This document shows positions 32,729-42,984 of a stretch of 64,000 nt of DNA, piece after piece (positions within the stretch are counted from its first letter, which is position 1; every line of letters starts with the position of its first letter). Below the pieces are notes generated by a model that saw nothing but the letters and a program-made list of their open reading frames with translations, had not been told where the DNA came from and did no database searches. Made by a program: the position numbers and the translations under genes. The stretch covers positions 2,170,001-2,234,000 of the forward strand of contig NZ_CP030944.1 of NCBI RefSeq assembly GCF_013177635.1, read 5' to 3'. Origin of the DNA: Arcobacter aquimarinus (GTDB lineage Bacteria; Campylobacterota; Campylobacteria; Campylobacterales; Arcobacteraceae).

Positions 32729-33485
32729 AATAAATGAAATTTTTGGACCAACTATTCAAGGAGAAGGAAAACTTGTTGGGACTCCTTCAATTTTTATAAG
32801 ATTTGGAAAATGTAATTTTAGCTGTGTTGGGTTTGCAGTAGAATATGAAACTCCAAGTGGTATAAAAAAATGTGCTTGTGACTCATATTATGCAGTAGAT
32901 ACAGAATTTAAAGATACATGGACAAAGTATAAAAGTTATGAAGAAATTGTAGATGAAGTTAATAAACTAATAAATATTTTCCAATATAATTACAAAATTG
33001 ATATTGTAATAACAGGTGGTGAGCCACTTTTATATTGGAATAAAAAAGAGTTTCAAAAACTATTAGAACATTATATAAATGATGGACATAATGTTACAAT
33101 TGAAACAAATGCATCACTTAATTTAAATTTTGAACATGAATATCAAAAAAAACTTCTTTTTTCAATGAGTGTTAAACTTAGTAATTCATTAGAACCTATA
33201 AAAAAAAGAATTAATAAAGAGACTTTGACAAAAATACTATCAAATACAAAAGATTCTTATTTAAAATTTGTAATAGGAAAAGATTTTTTAACTCAAGCTA
33301 AAAAAGAAATTATTGAAATTATAAAAGAGATTCCAAAATGTGAAGTTTATTTAATGCCACTTGGAGATACAGCAGAAGAAATTAATAAAAATTGTGAAGA
33401 AGTTATAAATATGGCTATACAAAATGGTTTTAAATATTGTGATAGATTACATATTAGAGTTTGGGATAATAAAAGAGGCGTTTAA
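32721..33485 (+). CDS. queE: 7-carboxy-7-deazaguanine synthase, radical SAM
   Basis: QueE is a radical SAM enzyme that contracts the pterin ring to the deazapurine in queuosine synthesis. It has 254 residues. The cluster loop is unusual: C31-x3-C35 is followed by 15 residues and then C51-A-C53-D, instead of the standard C-x3-C-x2-C. The substrate residues EIFGPTIQGEG (about 6-16) and the SAM-binding TGGEPLL (about 101-107) are normal. It overlaps queD by 8 bp and ends the moeA-queCDE operon. Confidence 0.93.
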   Translation: MLEINEIFGPTIQGEGKLVGTPSIFIRFGKCNFSCVGFAVEYETPSGIKKCACDSYYAVDTEFKDTWTKYKSYEEIVDEVNKLINIFQYNYKIDIVITGGEPLLYWNKKEFQKLLEHYINDGHNVTIETNASLNLNFEHEYQKKLLFSMSVKLSNSLEPIKKRINKETLTKILSNTKDSYLKFVIGKDFLTQAKKEIIEIIKEIPKCEVYLMPLGDTAEEINKNCEEVINMAIQNGFKYCDRLHIRVWDNKRGV

Positions 33486-33516
33486 CTTTAAAATGCTTTT
33501 ATTATAAAAGTGTTGA

Positions 33517-33522
33517 TATAAT
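33517..33522 (+). promoter_or_regulatory. -10 box of fabG
   Basis: TATAAT, 32 bp before the fabG ATG in the 69-bp gap after queE; AAAGGA follows as ribosome site. Confidence 0.5.
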
Positions 33523-33554
33523 ATAAAATTAATGTAAAAAATTAAAGGATTAAA

Positions 33555-34298
33555 ATGAAATTTTCAGGTTCTAATGTATTAGTTACAGGTGCAAGTAGAG
33601 GAATTGGTGAGCAGATTGCAAAAACTCTTGCAAGTTTTGGGCTAAAAGTTTGGATAAATTATAGAAGTGGTGCACAAGCAGCTGAAGCAATAAAAGAAGA
33701 AATAGAAAAAGCTGGTGGGAAAGCCGCAATAATTAAAGCTGATGTTACTAATGAAGAAGAGTTTACAAATGCAATAAAAACTATTGTAGATGCAGATGGG
33801 GAACTGTCATATTTAGTAAATAACGCTGGAATTACAAAAGATAAATTAGCTTTAAGAATGAGTGTAAATGATTTTACTGATGTAATAAATGCAAACTTAA
33901 CATCTACATTTATTGGTTGTAAAGAAGCATTAAAAGTAATGGGTAAAAAAAGATTTGGTTCAGTTGTTAATATCTCTTCAATTGTCGGAGAAATGGGAAA
34001 TCCTGGACAAACTAACTATGCTGCTTCAAAAGGTGGAGTAAATGCAATGACAAAATCTTTTGCAAAAGAAGCTGCTTCTAGAAGTATAAGATATAATGCA
34101 GTAACTCCTGGTTTTATTCAAACAGACATGACAGATGAACTAAAAGAAGAAGTAAAAGCTGAATATGAAAAAAATATTCCTCTATCAAGATTTGGAAAAC
34201 CAAGTGAAATTGCTGATGCAGTTGCGTTTTTACTAAGCGATCATTCATCTTATATCACAGGTGAAATACTAAAAGTTAATGGTGGATTATACGTTTAA
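33555..34298 (+). CDS. fabG: 3-oxoacyl-[ACP] reductase
   Basis: FabG reduces 3-oxoacyl-ACP with NADPH in the fatty acid elongation cycle. The 247 residues are a classical short-chain dehydrogenase: cofactor motif TGASRGIGE (about 11-19), NNAGITKDKLALRM, the catalytic Ser in INISSIVG-like VVNISSIVG, YAASKGG (Tyr-x3-Lys, about 154-158), and an end NGGLYV. It is first in fabG-acpP-fabF-accA, all on the plus strand but each with its own spacing or promoter. Confidence 0.96.
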   Translation: MKFSGSNVLVTGASRGIGEQIAKTLASFGLKVWINYRSGAQAAEAIKEEIEKAGGKAAIIKADVTNEEEFTNAIKTIVDADGELSYLVNNAGITKDKLALRMSVNDFTDVINANLTSTFIGCKEALKVMGKKRFGSVVNISSIVGEMGNPGQTNYAASKGGVNAMTKSFAKEAASRSIRYNAVTPGFIQTDMTDELKEEVKAEYEKNIPLSRFGKPSEIADAVAFLLSDHSSYITGEILKVNGGLYV

Positions 34299-34334
34299 TA
34301 CGTTCTTAAAAAGTTTACCTATATAATTTAAAAG

Positions 34335-34348
34335 AGTTTTTAAAAACT
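34335..34348. terminator. Possible fabG terminator palindrome
   Basis: AGTTTTTAAAAACT is a 14-bp perfect palindrome followed by TTTTT. An upstream AAAAAGTTT (34308-34316) could pair with AAACTTTTT (34344-34352) instead. Confidence 0.35.
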
Positions 34349-34355
34349 TTTTTGT

Positions 34356-34361
34356 TATAAT
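34356..34361 (+). promoter_or_regulatory. -10 box of acpP
   Basis: TATAAT, 30 bp before the acpP ATG, directly after the possible fabG terminator. Confidence 0.55.
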
Positions 34362-34391
34362 ACGAAGATAATTTTATAAAAGGAAATAAAT

Positions 34392-34622
34392 ATGGCATTA
34401 TTAGATGATGTAAAAGCAGTAGTTGTAGAGCAATTAGATTGTGATCCAGCAGAAGTAAAAGAGGATTCAAAGTTCATTGAAGATTTAGGTGCTGACTCTT
34501 TAGATGTAGTAGAATTAGTTATGGCTTTAGAAGAAAAATTCGATATCGAAATCCCAGATGAAGATGCTGAAAAAATCTTAACTGTTGCAGATGCTATAAA
34601 ATACATCGAAAATAACGCGTAA
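34392..34622 (+). CDS. acpP: Acyl carrier protein
   Basis: The 76-residue acyl carrier of fatty acid synthesis. The phosphopantetheine attachment serine is at the standard place, Ser36 in [14 protein letters not shown]. The protein is strongly acidic with four helices, as in the family. AAAGGAAA before the ATG and a dedicated promoter and terminator suggest high single-gene expression. Confidence 0.98.
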   Translation: MALLDDVKAVVVEQLDCDPAEVKEDSKFIEDLGADSLDVVELVMALEEKFDIEIPDEDAEKILTVADAIKYIENNA

Positions 34623-34633
34623 TTTATACGCTT

Positions 34634-34660
34634 TAAATAGAAGATATTCTCTTCTATTTA
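34634..34660 (+). terminator. Terminator of acpP
   Basis: TAAATAGAAGA (34634-34644) pairs with TCTTCTATTTA (34650-34660) around a 5-nt loop. A TATAAT follows at once (34661-34666) and could serve fabF. Confidence 0.65.
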
Positions 34661-34733
34661 TATAATATTTAAACTATTGAGTTTTTTGTAAAAAGATTGA
34701 ATAATTCAAATAATTAACATGGAGCATATTTAA

Positions 34734-35993
34734 ATGAAAAGAGTCGTTGTAACAGGTATAGGTACTATTAATTCTACAGGACATAATGTAAAAGATTCTT
34801 TTGAAGCTGTTGTAAATGGTGTTTGTGGTATCGATACTATAACACTATTTGACGCAAGTGATTTTTCAGTGACAATAGCTGGTGAAGTAAAAGATTTTAA
34901 CCCTGAAACTGTAATGGATAAAAAAGAAGTAAAAAAAGCTGATAGATTTATTCAATTAGGTATCAAAGCAGCTCTTGAAGCAATGATTGATTCAGGATAT
35001 GTTACACAAGAAAATAAAAAAGTTGATCCTTCAATAGCTGAGAGATTTGGTATTATTTCTGGTTCTGGAATTGGTGGTCTATCTACTATTGAAAAAAACT
35101 CTGTTGTATGTGAAACTAGAGGTTCAAGAAAAATATCACCATTTTTCATTCCTTCTTCGCTAGCAAATATGTTAAGTGGTTTTATTTCTATTGAACATAA
35201 TCTAAAAGGTCCTTCTTTATCACATGTAACAGCTTGTGCAGCTTCAACTCATGCACTAAACGATGCTGTTAAAACTATAATGATTGGTGGTGCTGATAGA
35301 ATATTAGTTGTAGGTGCAGAAAGTGCTGTTTGTGGAGCAGGTGTTGGTGGATTTGCCGCAATGAAAGCATTATCAACAAGAAATGATGACCCTAAAAAAG
35401 CATCAAGACCTTTTGATAAAGATAGAGATGGTTTTGTTATGGGAGAAGGTGCTGGTGCTTTAGTTGTTGAAGATTTAGAGAGTGCATTAGCGAGAAACGC
35501 AAAAATTTATTGTGAAATTATAGGTTTTGGGGAATCAGGTGACGCGAACCATATCACTGCACCTGTAATAGATGGACCATTAAGAGCAATGAAAGCAGCA
35601 TTTGAAATGGCTAAAAATATAACTGGTGAATATCCAAAGATTGATTATATTAATACTCATGGAACTTCAACACCTGTTGGAGATAAAAATGAAACGGCAG
35701 CAATTAAAGAACTTTTTGGAAGCAAAGAAAATTGTCCTCCTGTTTCATCAACAAAAGGTCAAATAGGACATTGTTTAGGTGCAGCGGGTGCAATTGAAGC
35801 TATCATGGCAATAAAAGCTTTAGAAGAAGGTATAATTCCTCCAACTATAAATGTTGAAAATCAAGATCCTGATTGTGATTTAGACATAGTTCCAAATGTT
35901 GCAAGAAAAACAGAATTAACTACAGTTATGAGTAATAATTTTGGTTTTGGTGGAACAAATGGTTCTGTAATTTTTAAAAAATTTATTAAATAA
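34734..35993 (+). CDS. fabF: 3-oxoacyl-[ACP] synthase II
   Basis: FabF (KAS II) condenses acyl-ACP with malonyl-ACP. The 419 residues show the thiolase fold with the catalytic triad Cys-His-His: Cys in [10 protein letters not shown] (about 170), His in [11 protein letters not shown] (about 305), and His in [14 protein letters not shown] (about 340). [15 protein letters not shown] and a [11 protein letters not shown] end are also present. It lies 111 bp after acpP with a terminator between. Confidence 0.97.
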   Translation: MKRVVVTGIGTINSTGHNVKDSFEAVVNGVCGIDTITLFDASDFSVTIAGEVKDFNPETVMDKKEVKKADRFIQLGIKAALEAMIDSGYVTQENKKVDPSIAERFGIISGSGIGGLSTIEKNSVVCETRGSRKISPFFIPSSLANMLSGFISIEHNLKGPSLSHVTACAASTHALNDAVKTIMIGGADRILVVGAESAVCGAGVGGFAAMKALSTRNDDPKKASRPFDKDRDGFVMGEGAGALVVEDLESALARNAKIYCEIIGFGESGDANHITAPVIDGPLRAMKAAFEMAKNITGEYPKIDYINTHGTSTPVGDKNETAAIKELFGSKENCPPVSSTKGQIGHCLGAAGAIEAIMAIKALEEGIIPPTINVENQDPDCDLDIVPNVARKTELTTVMSNNFGFGGTNGSVIFKKFIK

Positions 35994-36005
35994 TAAACCT
36001 ACCAT

Positions 36006-36028
36006 AAGGAGTTATTTATTAACTCCTT
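36006..36028 (+). terminator. Hairpin between fabF and accA
   Basis: AAGGAGTT (36006-36013) pairs with AACTCCTT (36021-36028) around a 7-nt loop, 17 bp before accA. There is only a short T-run, so it may attenuate rather than stop transcription. Confidence 0.5.
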
Positions 36029-36045
36029 TACTTAAAGGGAGAACT

Positions 36046-36978
36046 TTGGCAGCTTACTTAGAATTTGAAGATAAAATCAAAAAGATAGAAGAAGATATTA
36101 TTGTTGCAAAAACAAAAGCAGACGAACATGCTGTAGAAATTTTAGAAAAAAAATTAGAAAAAGAAGTTGAAAAAACTTTTAAAAATTTAAGTGATTATCA
36201 GAAACTTCAACTTGCTCGTCATCCGGACAGACCGTATGCAATGGATTATATTTCGGGGCTATTAACAAATGCCTACGAGATTCATGGTGATAGACATTAT
36301 GTGGATGATCATGCAATTGTATGTTATTTAGGATTTATTGGAACGCAAAAAGTTTTAGTAATAGGTGAACAAAAAGGTAGAGGGACAAAAGACAAACTTT
36401 ATAGAAATTTTGGTATGCCAAGTCCTGAAGGATATAGAAAAGCGTTGAGAGCTGCAAAAATGGCTGATAAATTTCAAATTCCGATTTTAATGCTTGTAGA
36501 TACTCCGGGTGCATATCCAGGTATTGGAGCAGAAGAGAGAAATCAATCAGAAGCAATTGCAAGAAACTTATATGAATTTGCAGATTTAACTACTCCAACT
36601 GTTTCAGTTGTTATTGGAGAAGGTGGTTCTGGTGGAGCTTTAGCAATTTCTGTAGCTGATAAACTTGCAATGATGAGATATTCAGTTTATGCTGTTATTT
36701 CACCTGAAGGTTGTAGTGCTATTTTATGGAATGATTCATCAAAAGTAGAAACTGCAGCTAATGCATTAAAAATTACAGCTGAAAATTTAAAAGAACTTAA
36801 TTTAATTGATGATGTAATAAATGAACCATTAATTGGTGCTCATAGACAAAAAGAAGAAGCTATTTTTGCTTTGAAAGAATATTTTTTAAACTCTTTAGAG
36901 GAATTAAATAAATTAACTCCACAAGAAAGATTAGAAAAAAAATACCAAAAAATTATGGCACTAGGTTCTTTCCAATAA
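36046..36978 (+). CDS. accA: Acetyl-CoA carboxylase carboxyltransferase subunit alpha
   Basis: The alpha half of the carboxyltransferase, which moves the carboxyl group from biotin to acetyl-CoA to make malonyl-CoA. The 310 residues include the N-terminal coiled helix, [68 protein letters not shown] and [14 protein letters not shown]. It starts with TTG after AAAGGGAG; the frame before it has no better start. It ends in a perfect palindrome shared with the convergent HIT gene. Confidence 0.96.
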   Translation: MAAYLEFEDKIKKIEEDIIVAKTKADEHAVEILEKKLEKEVEKTFKNLSDYQKLQLARHPDRPYAMDYISGLLTNAYEIHGDRHYVDDHAIVCYLGFIGTQKVLVIGEQKGRGTKDKLYRNFGMPSPEGYRKALRAAKMADKFQIPILMLVDTPGAYPGIGAEERNQSEAIARNLYEFADLTTPTVSVVIGEGGSGGALAISVADKLAMMRYSVYAVISPEGCSAILWNDSSKVETAANALKITAENLKELNLIDDVINEPLIGAHRQKEEAIFALKEYFLNSLEELNKLTPQERLEKKYQKIMALGSFQ

Positions 36979-37001
36979 GACAAGAATTATAATTCTTGTC
37001 T
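36978..37001. terminator. 24-bp perfect palindrome, bidirectional terminator
   Basis: AGACAAGAATTA (36978-36989) is followed by its exact reverse complement (36990-37001). It contains the stop codon of the HIT gene and begins on the last base of accA. Confidence 0.65.
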
Positions 37002-37331
37002 ATCTCTTACTAATCTACCAGCAGGTTCACCACCTATTAAGTGAAAATGTAAATGATGTACTTCTTGTCCACCATGAATTCCAATATTTGTAATTAATCT
37101 ATATCCACTTTTTTTTACATTCAATTTTTCAGCAACTTTTTGAATAAAAGTTGTCATTCCAGACATTACTTCAGCTGAAACAACATCAAAAGATTCGTAA
37201 TGTTCTTTTGGAATGATTAAAACATGAATTTTTCTAGTTGGATTAATATCATTAAATGCTAAGAAATTTTCATCTTCTAAAATAGTTTGATTTGGTATTT
37301 CCCCTTTTACAATCTTACAGAATATACACAT
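36987..37331 (-). CDS. HIT-family (HinT-like) nucleotide hydrolase
   Basis: A 114-residue histidine-triad protein of the HinT branch, which hydrolyses purine nucleoside phosphoramidates or acyl-adenylates. Evidence: CIFCKIVKGEIP at the start, FLAFNDINPTRKIHVLIIPKEHY, and the triad HHLHFHLIGG near the end (H-x-H-x-H). No partner gene is adjacent on its strand. It is divergent from pheS with a 132-bp gap. Confidence 0.93.
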   Translation of the reverse strand: MCIFCKIVKGEIPNQTILEDENFLAFNDINPTRKIHVLIIPKEHYESFDVVSAEVMSGMTTFIQKVAEKLNVKKSGYRLITNIGIHGGQEVHHLHFHLIGGEPAGRLVRDRQEL

Positions 37332-37390
37332 TATTTTTCCTTGAAATTAAATAGTAAAATATTATAACCAAACTCTAATAAATCTTTAAG

Positions 37391-37396
37391 TATAAT
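37391..37396 (+). promoter_or_regulatory. -10 box of pheST
   Basis: TATAAT, 67 bp before the pheS start. The leader to pheS shows no clear leader peptide. Confidence 0.5.
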
Positions 37397-37463
37397 CCCC
37401 CTAAAAATACTACAATAATAATTTAAATCCATAATAATTATTTATAAATTTAGGGAGAGAAAA

Positions 37464-38456
37464 GTGACACAGTGGATTGAAAAAATAGCCAATGCTACAT
37501 CACTTGAAGAGTTAGAAAATTTAAGAATTGATACTTTAGGTAAAAAAGGTATTTTAACTTTAGAATTTGCTAAAATGAAAAGTGTTCCAAATGAAGAAAA
37601 AAAATCATTTGCAGAAAATTTAAATAAAAATAAAACATTAATAACTGATGCTTTAGAAAATAAAAAAATTATCTTGGAAAAAGAGGCTTTAAATAAAAAA
37701 TTAGAAGCTGAAAAAATTGATGTAACAAAATTTAATAATGAATTATCATGTGGAGCAACTCATCCTGTAGTTGAAACTATGGACAGAATTATTAAATATT
37801 TCCAAAATCTAAATTTTGCTGTTGAAGAAGGTCCTCTAGTTGAAGATGATTTTCATAATTTTGAAGCTTTAAATTTACCTAAATATCACCCTGCTCGGGA
37901 TATGCAAGACACGTTTTATAATAAAGACTACACATTATTAAGAACTCATACTTCTCCTGTACAAATTAGAACAATGCTTAGTCAAAAAACTCCAATTAGA
38001 ATGATTGCTCCAGGAACTGTATTTAGAAGAGATTTTGATATTACACATACACCAATGTTTCATCAAATTGAAGCATTAGTTGTTGATGATGCTGATAAAG
38101 TATCTTTTGCAAATTTAAAACATGTTTTAGTTGAATTTTTACAACATATGTTTGGTGATGTTGAAGTAAGGTTTAGACCATCTTTTTTCCCATTCACTGA
38201 ACCATCAGCTGAAGTAGATATCTCTTGCGTATTCTGTAAAGGTGAAGGATGTAGAGTTTGTTCACATACAGGATGGTTAGAAGTTTTAGGTTGTGGTGTA
38301 GTTGATGAAAATGTGTTTAAAGCAGTTGGCTATGAAAATAAATCTGGTTATGCTTTTGGATTAGGAGTTGAAAGATTTGCAATGCTAATCCATAATATTG
38401 GAGATTTAAGATCACTATTTGAAAGTGATACAAGATTATTAGGACAGTTCAAATGA
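37464..38456 (+). CDS. pheS: Phenylalanyl-tRNA synthetase alpha subunit
   Basis: The catalytic alpha subunit of the heterotetrameric PheRS. The 330 residues have an N-terminal coiled coil (about 1-85) and the class II core: [23 protein letters not shown] (motif 1 region), [34 protein letters not shown] (motif 2), and [12 protein letters not shown]-like [15 protein letters not shown] (motif 3). A small Cys-rich insertion ([20 protein letters not shown]) is typical. It starts with GTG after AGGGAGAG. Its stop overlaps pheT as ATGA. Confidence 0.97.
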   Translation: MTQWIEKIANATSLEELENLRIDTLGKKGILTLEFAKMKSVPNEEKKSFAENLNKNKTLITDALENKKIILEKEALNKKLEAEKIDVTKFNNELSCGATHPVVETMDRIIKYFQNLNFAVEEGPLVEDDFHNFEALNLPKYHPARDMQDTFYNKDYTLLRTHTSPVQIRTMLSQKTPIRMIAPGTVFRRDFDITHTPMFHQIEALVVDDADKVSFANLKHVLVEFLQHMFGDVEVRFRPSFFPFTEPSAEVDISCVFCKGEGCRVCSHTGWLEVLGCGVVDENVFKAVGYENKSGYAFGLGVERFAMLIHNIGDLRSLFESDTRLLGQFK

Positions 38457-40774
38457 TTATTACAAGAAGTTGGTTAGAAGAATTTATTGATATTTCGAAA
38501 ATTTCTACAGATGAAATTTGTAAAACTTTAAACGCTATTGGTCTTGAAGTTGATAGTTTAGAAAACTACTCTATCCCATCAAAAGTTGTTGTTGGAAAAG
38601 TTTTAGAAAAACAAAAACATCCAGATGCAGATAAGTTAAATATTTGTCAAGTTGATTTAGGATTAAATCAAGTTCAAATAGTATGTGGTGCAAAAAATGT
38701 AGATGTTGGTCAATTTGTTCCTGTTGCAATGGTTGGCTGTGATTTAGGAAATGATTTTATTATTAAAGAAGCAAAATTAAGAGGTGTTGAATCAAATGGA
38801 ATGATTTGTTCTTCAACTGAACTTGGTCTTCCAAAACTTAATGATGGAATTTTAGTTTTAGATAATTCAATTGGTGAATTAATTTTAGGAAAAGAGTTAA
38901 AAGAATATTCTAAATTAAATGATTCAATTATTGAAATAGGTTTAACTCCAAATAGAGGTGATTGTTTAAGTATTTATGGAATAGCTAGAGAATTGAGTGC
39001 TTATTATTCTATTCCACTATTAGAACTTGATAAACAAATTAAATATAATGATTTAGGTATTGGTCAAATTTTTGAAATAGAATGTGATAGTAATATTGAT
39101 TCTTCTTTATCTTTTAAAGCTGTTGATTTTACAAATTTCAAATTGGGATTACTATTTAAATTTAGAACTTCTATTTTAGGAAAATATGTAGACAATAATG
39201 ATATAAAAAATACATTAACTTATGTTACACATTCAACAGGAGTTATTTTAAATGCTTATCCTAAAGATATGACTTTAAAAAACAACAACTTAAATATTTT
39301 ATATGTAAAAAAAGATGAAGATGAATTTGACAATATTTATGGAATTGAACATTTAAGTAAAATCTGTGTAGAACACAAAGAACTTAATTATAACGATACA
39401 GATTATATTATCGAAGCTTCTTATATAAACCCTGATTTAATTTCAAGAAAAGTTTATGAGAAAAAAATAAAGACTTCTGATATTTATTATAAAGCTTCAA
39501 GAGGAAGTGAACCAAATATTGACTTTGGAATAGAGTATTTATCAACATTGATTTCTAAATTTGGTGCTACAATTTACAAAGGAACTGAAACGTTTATAGA
39601 AGATAAAGAGAAGTTAACTTTAGATGTAAGTACAAAAAAAATAAATTCTATTATTGGACAAGAAATTCCAAAAATAGAAATAGAAAAAATATTAACTTCA
39701 TTAGGCTTTGAGGTTAAGGATACAGTAGATAATGTTTTAGTAATAAAAATTCCTCATTACAGACATGATATTAAAAATATAGCTGATGTAACAGAAGAAG
39801 TGGTAAGAATTATTGGGATTGATAATATTGTATCTAAACCATTACAAATTGATGAAGTAAACAGAGTAAATAAAACATCTAATGATTTAATCAAAAAAAA
39901 TAAACTTAGATTTAAAGCAATTGAAAATGGTTTTTTTGAAACTCTAACTTATGTATTTTCATCAAAAGAGAACTTAGAAAAATATGGTTTTAAAACAGTA
40001 AAAGAAGAATTAGAACTTATAAATCCTATAGTAAAAGAATTAAATACATATAGAACTACACTACTTTTGAATTTAGTTGAAGCTTGTTCAAATAATTTCA
40101 AAGTTGGCTCACGTTCGACTGCTTTTTTTGAAATTGGTACGATTTTTGATGAAAATAGAAAAGAAAGTAAAAAAATTGCTTTTATTCAAACAGGTTTTAT
40201 AGAACAAGAAGAGATTTCAAATTCAGGTAAACCAAAAAATGTAGATTTCTTCTCTTTTTCAAAAAAAGTATTAAATACTATTGGAAAATTTGATTTAGAA
40301 CCAATGAGTGATATTAATAATTCATTTATTCATCCATATCAAAATGCAAATGTTTTAATAGATGAAAAAATAGTTGGATTTATTTCTAAACTTCATCCAA
40401 GTGTTTGTTCTGATTTTGATTTAAATGATACTTTTATTGCTCAAATAGATTTTGAAGCAATAAAAAATGATATTGTTAAAACAAATTCATATTCAAAATT
40501 CCAATCCTCTAAAAAAGATTTAAGTATCATAGCTCCTAAATCTTTAGAATATAAAGAGATTAAAAAAGTTATTAATTCATTAAATGATAAAAATATTAAA
40601 CAATTTAATTTAATTGATATCTATAGTGATGAAAAATTAGGTAATAATGAAAGTTTAACTATCAGATTTGTTTTACAAAATGATGAGAAAACAATGGAAG
40701 AAGAAGATATTACAACAACAATGAATTCTATCTTAGATACATTAAATCAAAAATTATCTATAGGTATAAGATAA
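38453..40774 (+). CDS. pheT: Phenylalanyl-tRNA synthetase beta subunit
   Basis: The beta subunit of PheRS, which binds tRNA and edits tyrosine mischarged to tRNA-Phe. The 773 residues show, in order, an N-terminal OB-type tRNA-binding domain (about 40-150, [23 protein letters not shown]), a B3/B4 editing domain, a B5 domain (about 400-470) and a catalytic-like module followed by the C-terminal anticodon-binding FDX-ACB domain ([22 protein letters not shown]). It overlaps pheS by 4 bp and is followed 14 bp later by aroA. Confidence 0.96.
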   Translation: MIITRSWLEEFIDISKISTDEICKTLNAIGLEVDSLENYSIPSKVVVGKVLEKQKHPDADKLNICQVDLGLNQVQIVCGAKNVDVGQFVPVAMVGCDLGNDFIIKEAKLRGVESNGMICSSTELGLPKLNDGILVLDNSIGELILGKELKEYSKLNDSIIEIGLTPNRGDCLSIYGIARELSAYYSIPLLELDKQIKYNDLGIGQIFEIECDSNIDSSLSFKAVDFTNFKLGLLFKFRTSILGKYVDNNDIKNTLTYVTHSTGVILNAYPKDMTLKNNNLNILYVKKDEDEFDNIYGIEHLSKICVEHKELNYNDTDYIIEASYINPDLISRKVYEKKIKTSDIYYKASRGSEPNIDFGIEYLSTLISKFGATIYKGTETFIEDKEKLTLDVSTKKINSIIGQEIPKIEIEKILTSLGFEVKDTVDNVLVIKIPHYRHDIKNIADVTEEVVRIIGIDNIVSKPLQIDEVNRVNKTSNDLIKKNKLRFKAIENGFFETLTYVFSSKENLEKYGFKTVKEELELINPIVKELNTYRTTLLLNLVEACSNNFKVGSRSTAFFEIGTIFDENRKESKKIAFIQTGFIEQEEISNSGKPKNVDFFSFSKKVLNTIGKFDLEPMSDINNSFIHPYQNANVLIDEKIVGFISKLHPSVCSDFDLNDTFIAQIDFEAIKNDIVKTNSYSKFQSSKKDLSIIAPKSLEYKEIKKVINSLNDKNIKQFNLIDIYSDEKLGNNESLTIRFVLQNDEKTMEEEDITTTMNSILDTLNQKLSIGIR

Positions 40775-40788
40775 AATAAGGGGAAAAA

Positions 40789-42069
40789 GTGGAAAAGTTC
40801 AATATAAAGAAATTAAATAAATCATTTAATATAGAAATAGACTCAATAGCAAGTGATAAATCGATATCACATAGATGTGCAATGTTTTCACTTTTTTCAA
40901 ATGAAACTTCTTATATAAAAAACTATTTAACAGCTGAAGACACATTAAATACATTAAGTATTGTTGAACAACTTGGAGCAAAAATAAAAAGAGATGGAAG
41001 TTATGTTGAAATAACTCCAACTTCTACTTTAACTGAACCATCAGATGTTCTTGATTGTGGTAACTCTGGAACTGCAATGAGATTGTTTTGTGGTTTATTA
41101 GCATCAGTTGATGGAGCATTTACACTAACAGGTGATAAATACTTAAGAAATAGACCCATGAAAAGAGTTGCAGATCCATTAAGAAGTATTGGTGCATTAA
41201 TTGATGGAAGAGAAAATGGGAATAAAGCTCCTTTATTTATTAGAGGTGTAAAAGAACTACAACCATTTACTTATCACTCTCCTGTTGATTCTGCACAAGT
41301 AAAATCAGCTATGATTCTTGCAGCTTTAAGAGCAAATGGTATTTCAAAATATAAAGAAAATGAGTTAACAAGAGACCATACAGAGCGAATGCTTAAAGGT
41401 ATGGGAGCAACTTTAGAAAATGATAGTGAAGGATTTATAAATATTCATCCACTAAAAGGTCATTTAAAACCATTAAATATTACTGTACCAACAGATCCTA
41501 GTTCGGCATTTTTCTTTGCTGTTGCAGCAGCTATTACTCCAAATTCAAGAGTTTTAATAAAAAATGTAACTTTAAATCCAACTAGAGTTGAAGCTTATGA
41601 AGTTTTAAAAAGAATGGGTGTTATTGTTAATTTTATTGAAAAAGAAAATGTATATGAACCAATAGGTGATATTGAAGTAATTAATAATGAACTAAATGGT
41701 GTTGAAGTTTATGAAAATATTTCTTGGCTTATTGATGAACTACCAGCTCTTTCAATTGCTATGAGTTTAGCAAATGGAAAATCAAAAGTATCAAATGCAA
41801 AAGAATTAAGAGTTAAAGAGAGTGATAGAATTTCTAGTGTTGTAAATAATCTAAAACTTTGTGGTGTTGAATATACAGAATTTGAAGATGGCTATGAAAT
41901 TATTGGTGGAAAAATAGAAAAAGCATCTATAAATTCACATGGTGATCATCGAATTGCAATGAGTTTTGCAATTGCCGGATTAAACTGCGATATGGATATT
42001 GAAGATACTCAATGTATTGAAACATCTTTCCCAAATTTTAAAGAGATTTTAGACTCTTTATATAATTAA
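40789..42069 (+). CDS. aroA: 3-phosphoshikimate 1-carboxyvinyltransferase
   Basis: EPSP synthase, the sixth step of the shikimate pathway, joining shikimate-3-phosphate with phosphoenolpyruvate. It has 426 residues in two inside-out domains. Motifs: [13 protein letters not shown] near the N-terminus, [18 protein letters not shown] (about 85-102), [22 protein letters not shown], and [13 protein letters not shown] plus [13 protein letters not shown] in the second half. It starts with GTG after AAGGGG. It is part of pheS-pheT-aroA-ispH with 11 bp to ispH. Confidence 0.96.
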   Translation: MEKFNIKKLNKSFNIEIDSIASDKSISHRCAMFSLFSNETSYIKNYLTAEDTLNTLSIVEQLGAKIKRDGSYVEITPTSTLTEPSDVLDCGNSGTAMRLFCGLLASVDGAFTLTGDKYLRNRPMKRVADPLRSIGALIDGRENGNKAPLFIRGVKELQPFTYHSPVDSAQVKSAMILAALRANGISKYKENELTRDHTERMLKGMGATLENDSEGFINIHPLKGHLKPLNITVPTDPSSAFFFAVAAAITPNSRVLIKNVTLNPTRVEAYEVLKRMGVIVNFIEKENVYEPIGDIEVINNELNGVEVYENISWLIDELPALSIAMSLANGKSKVSNAKELRVKESDRISSVVNNLKLCGVEYTEFEDGYEIIGGKIEKASINSHGDHRIAMSFAIAGLNCDMDIEDTQCIETSFPNFKEILDSLYN

Positions 42070-42080
42070 GGTTTTATTTA

Positions 42081-42917
42081 ATGGAAGTAAAATTAGCGTC
42101 AAACTATGGATTTTGTTTTGGTGTAAAAAGAGCAATTAAAATAGCAGAAGATTATACAAACTCTGCTACTATGGGTCCTTTAATTCATAATCAAGATGAA
42201 ATAAATAGATTAAAAAATGATTTCAATGTAGGTTTATATACAAATTTAAGTGATATAAAAGAGAATGATACTGTAATAATTAGAACTCATGGTATTCCAA
42301 AAAATGAATTAAAAGATTTAAGAAAGTTAAATGCCAAAGTTATAAATGCAACTTGTCCATTTGTTACGACACCCCAACAAATTGTAAAAAAAATGTCAAA
42401 AGAAGGCTATTCTATATTAATTTTTGGTGACTCTGATCATCCTGAAGTAAAGGGTGTACAATCTTATGGTGAAGATCAAGAGGATGTTCATATAATTTTA
42501 GAGCCATCTGATTTAGAAAAAGTAATATTTAAAAATACTAAAATTGCAACTGTTGCTCAAACGACTAAAAAGAAAGAAAAATATCTCGAAATTGTTAATG
42601 CTCTAATTTTGAAAAATAAAGAAGTAAGAGTATTTAATACAATTTGTGATGCAACTTTTGAGAATCAAGATGCAGCTAGAGAATTATCAAAAGAAGTAGA
42701 TATCATGATTGTTATTGGAGGAAAAAATTCTTCAAATACAAAACAATTACACTCTATTTGTCTTGAAAATTGTAAAGATTCATATTTAATTGAAAATGAA
42801 TTGGAATTAGATACCTCATGGTTTTCAAATAAAAAATTATGCGGTATAACCGCAGGTGCAAGCACTCCTGATTGGATAATTCAACAGGTTGTAGATAAAA
42901 TAAAATCAATAAACTAA
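42081..42917 (+). CDS. ispH: 4-hydroxy-3-methylbut-2-enyl diphosphate reductase
   Basis: IspH (LytB) makes IPP and DMAPP, the last step of the MEP isoprenoid pathway, with a [4Fe-4S] cluster. The three ligand cysteines are visible: C12 (YGFCFGVKRA), about C95 (NATCPFV) and about C193 (NTICDAT). TH-containing RTHGIP, the conserved Glu/Thr region VAQTTKK and SNTKQL are also present. It has 278 residues, no signal peptide, and no S1 fusion; rpsA follows as a separate gene after a promoter. Confidence 0.97.
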   Translation: MEVKLASNYGFCFGVKRAIKIAEDYTNSATMGPLIHNQDEINRLKNDFNVGLYTNLSDIKENDTVIIRTHGIPKNELKDLRKLNAKVINATCPFVTTPQQIVKKMSKEGYSILIFGDSDHPEVKGVQSYGEDQEDVHIILEPSDLEKVIFKNTKIATVAQTTKKKEKYLEIVNALILKNKEVRVFNTICDATFENQDAARELSKEVDIMIVIGGKNSSNTKQLHSICLENCKDSYLIENELELDTSWFSNKKLCGITAGASTPDWIIQQVVDKIKSIN

Positions 42918-42939
42918 GAGTTTTTAAGTCAATTTTCTG

Positions 42940-42945
42940 TATAAT
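42940..42945 (+). promoter_or_regulatory. -10 box of rpsA
   Basis: TATAAT preceded directly by TG, 39 bp before the rpsA ATG, in the 67-bp gap after ispH. Confidence 0.55.
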
Positions 42946-42984
42946 CGTCCTATTTAATAAAACTGGTAAATATGAAGGAATAAA

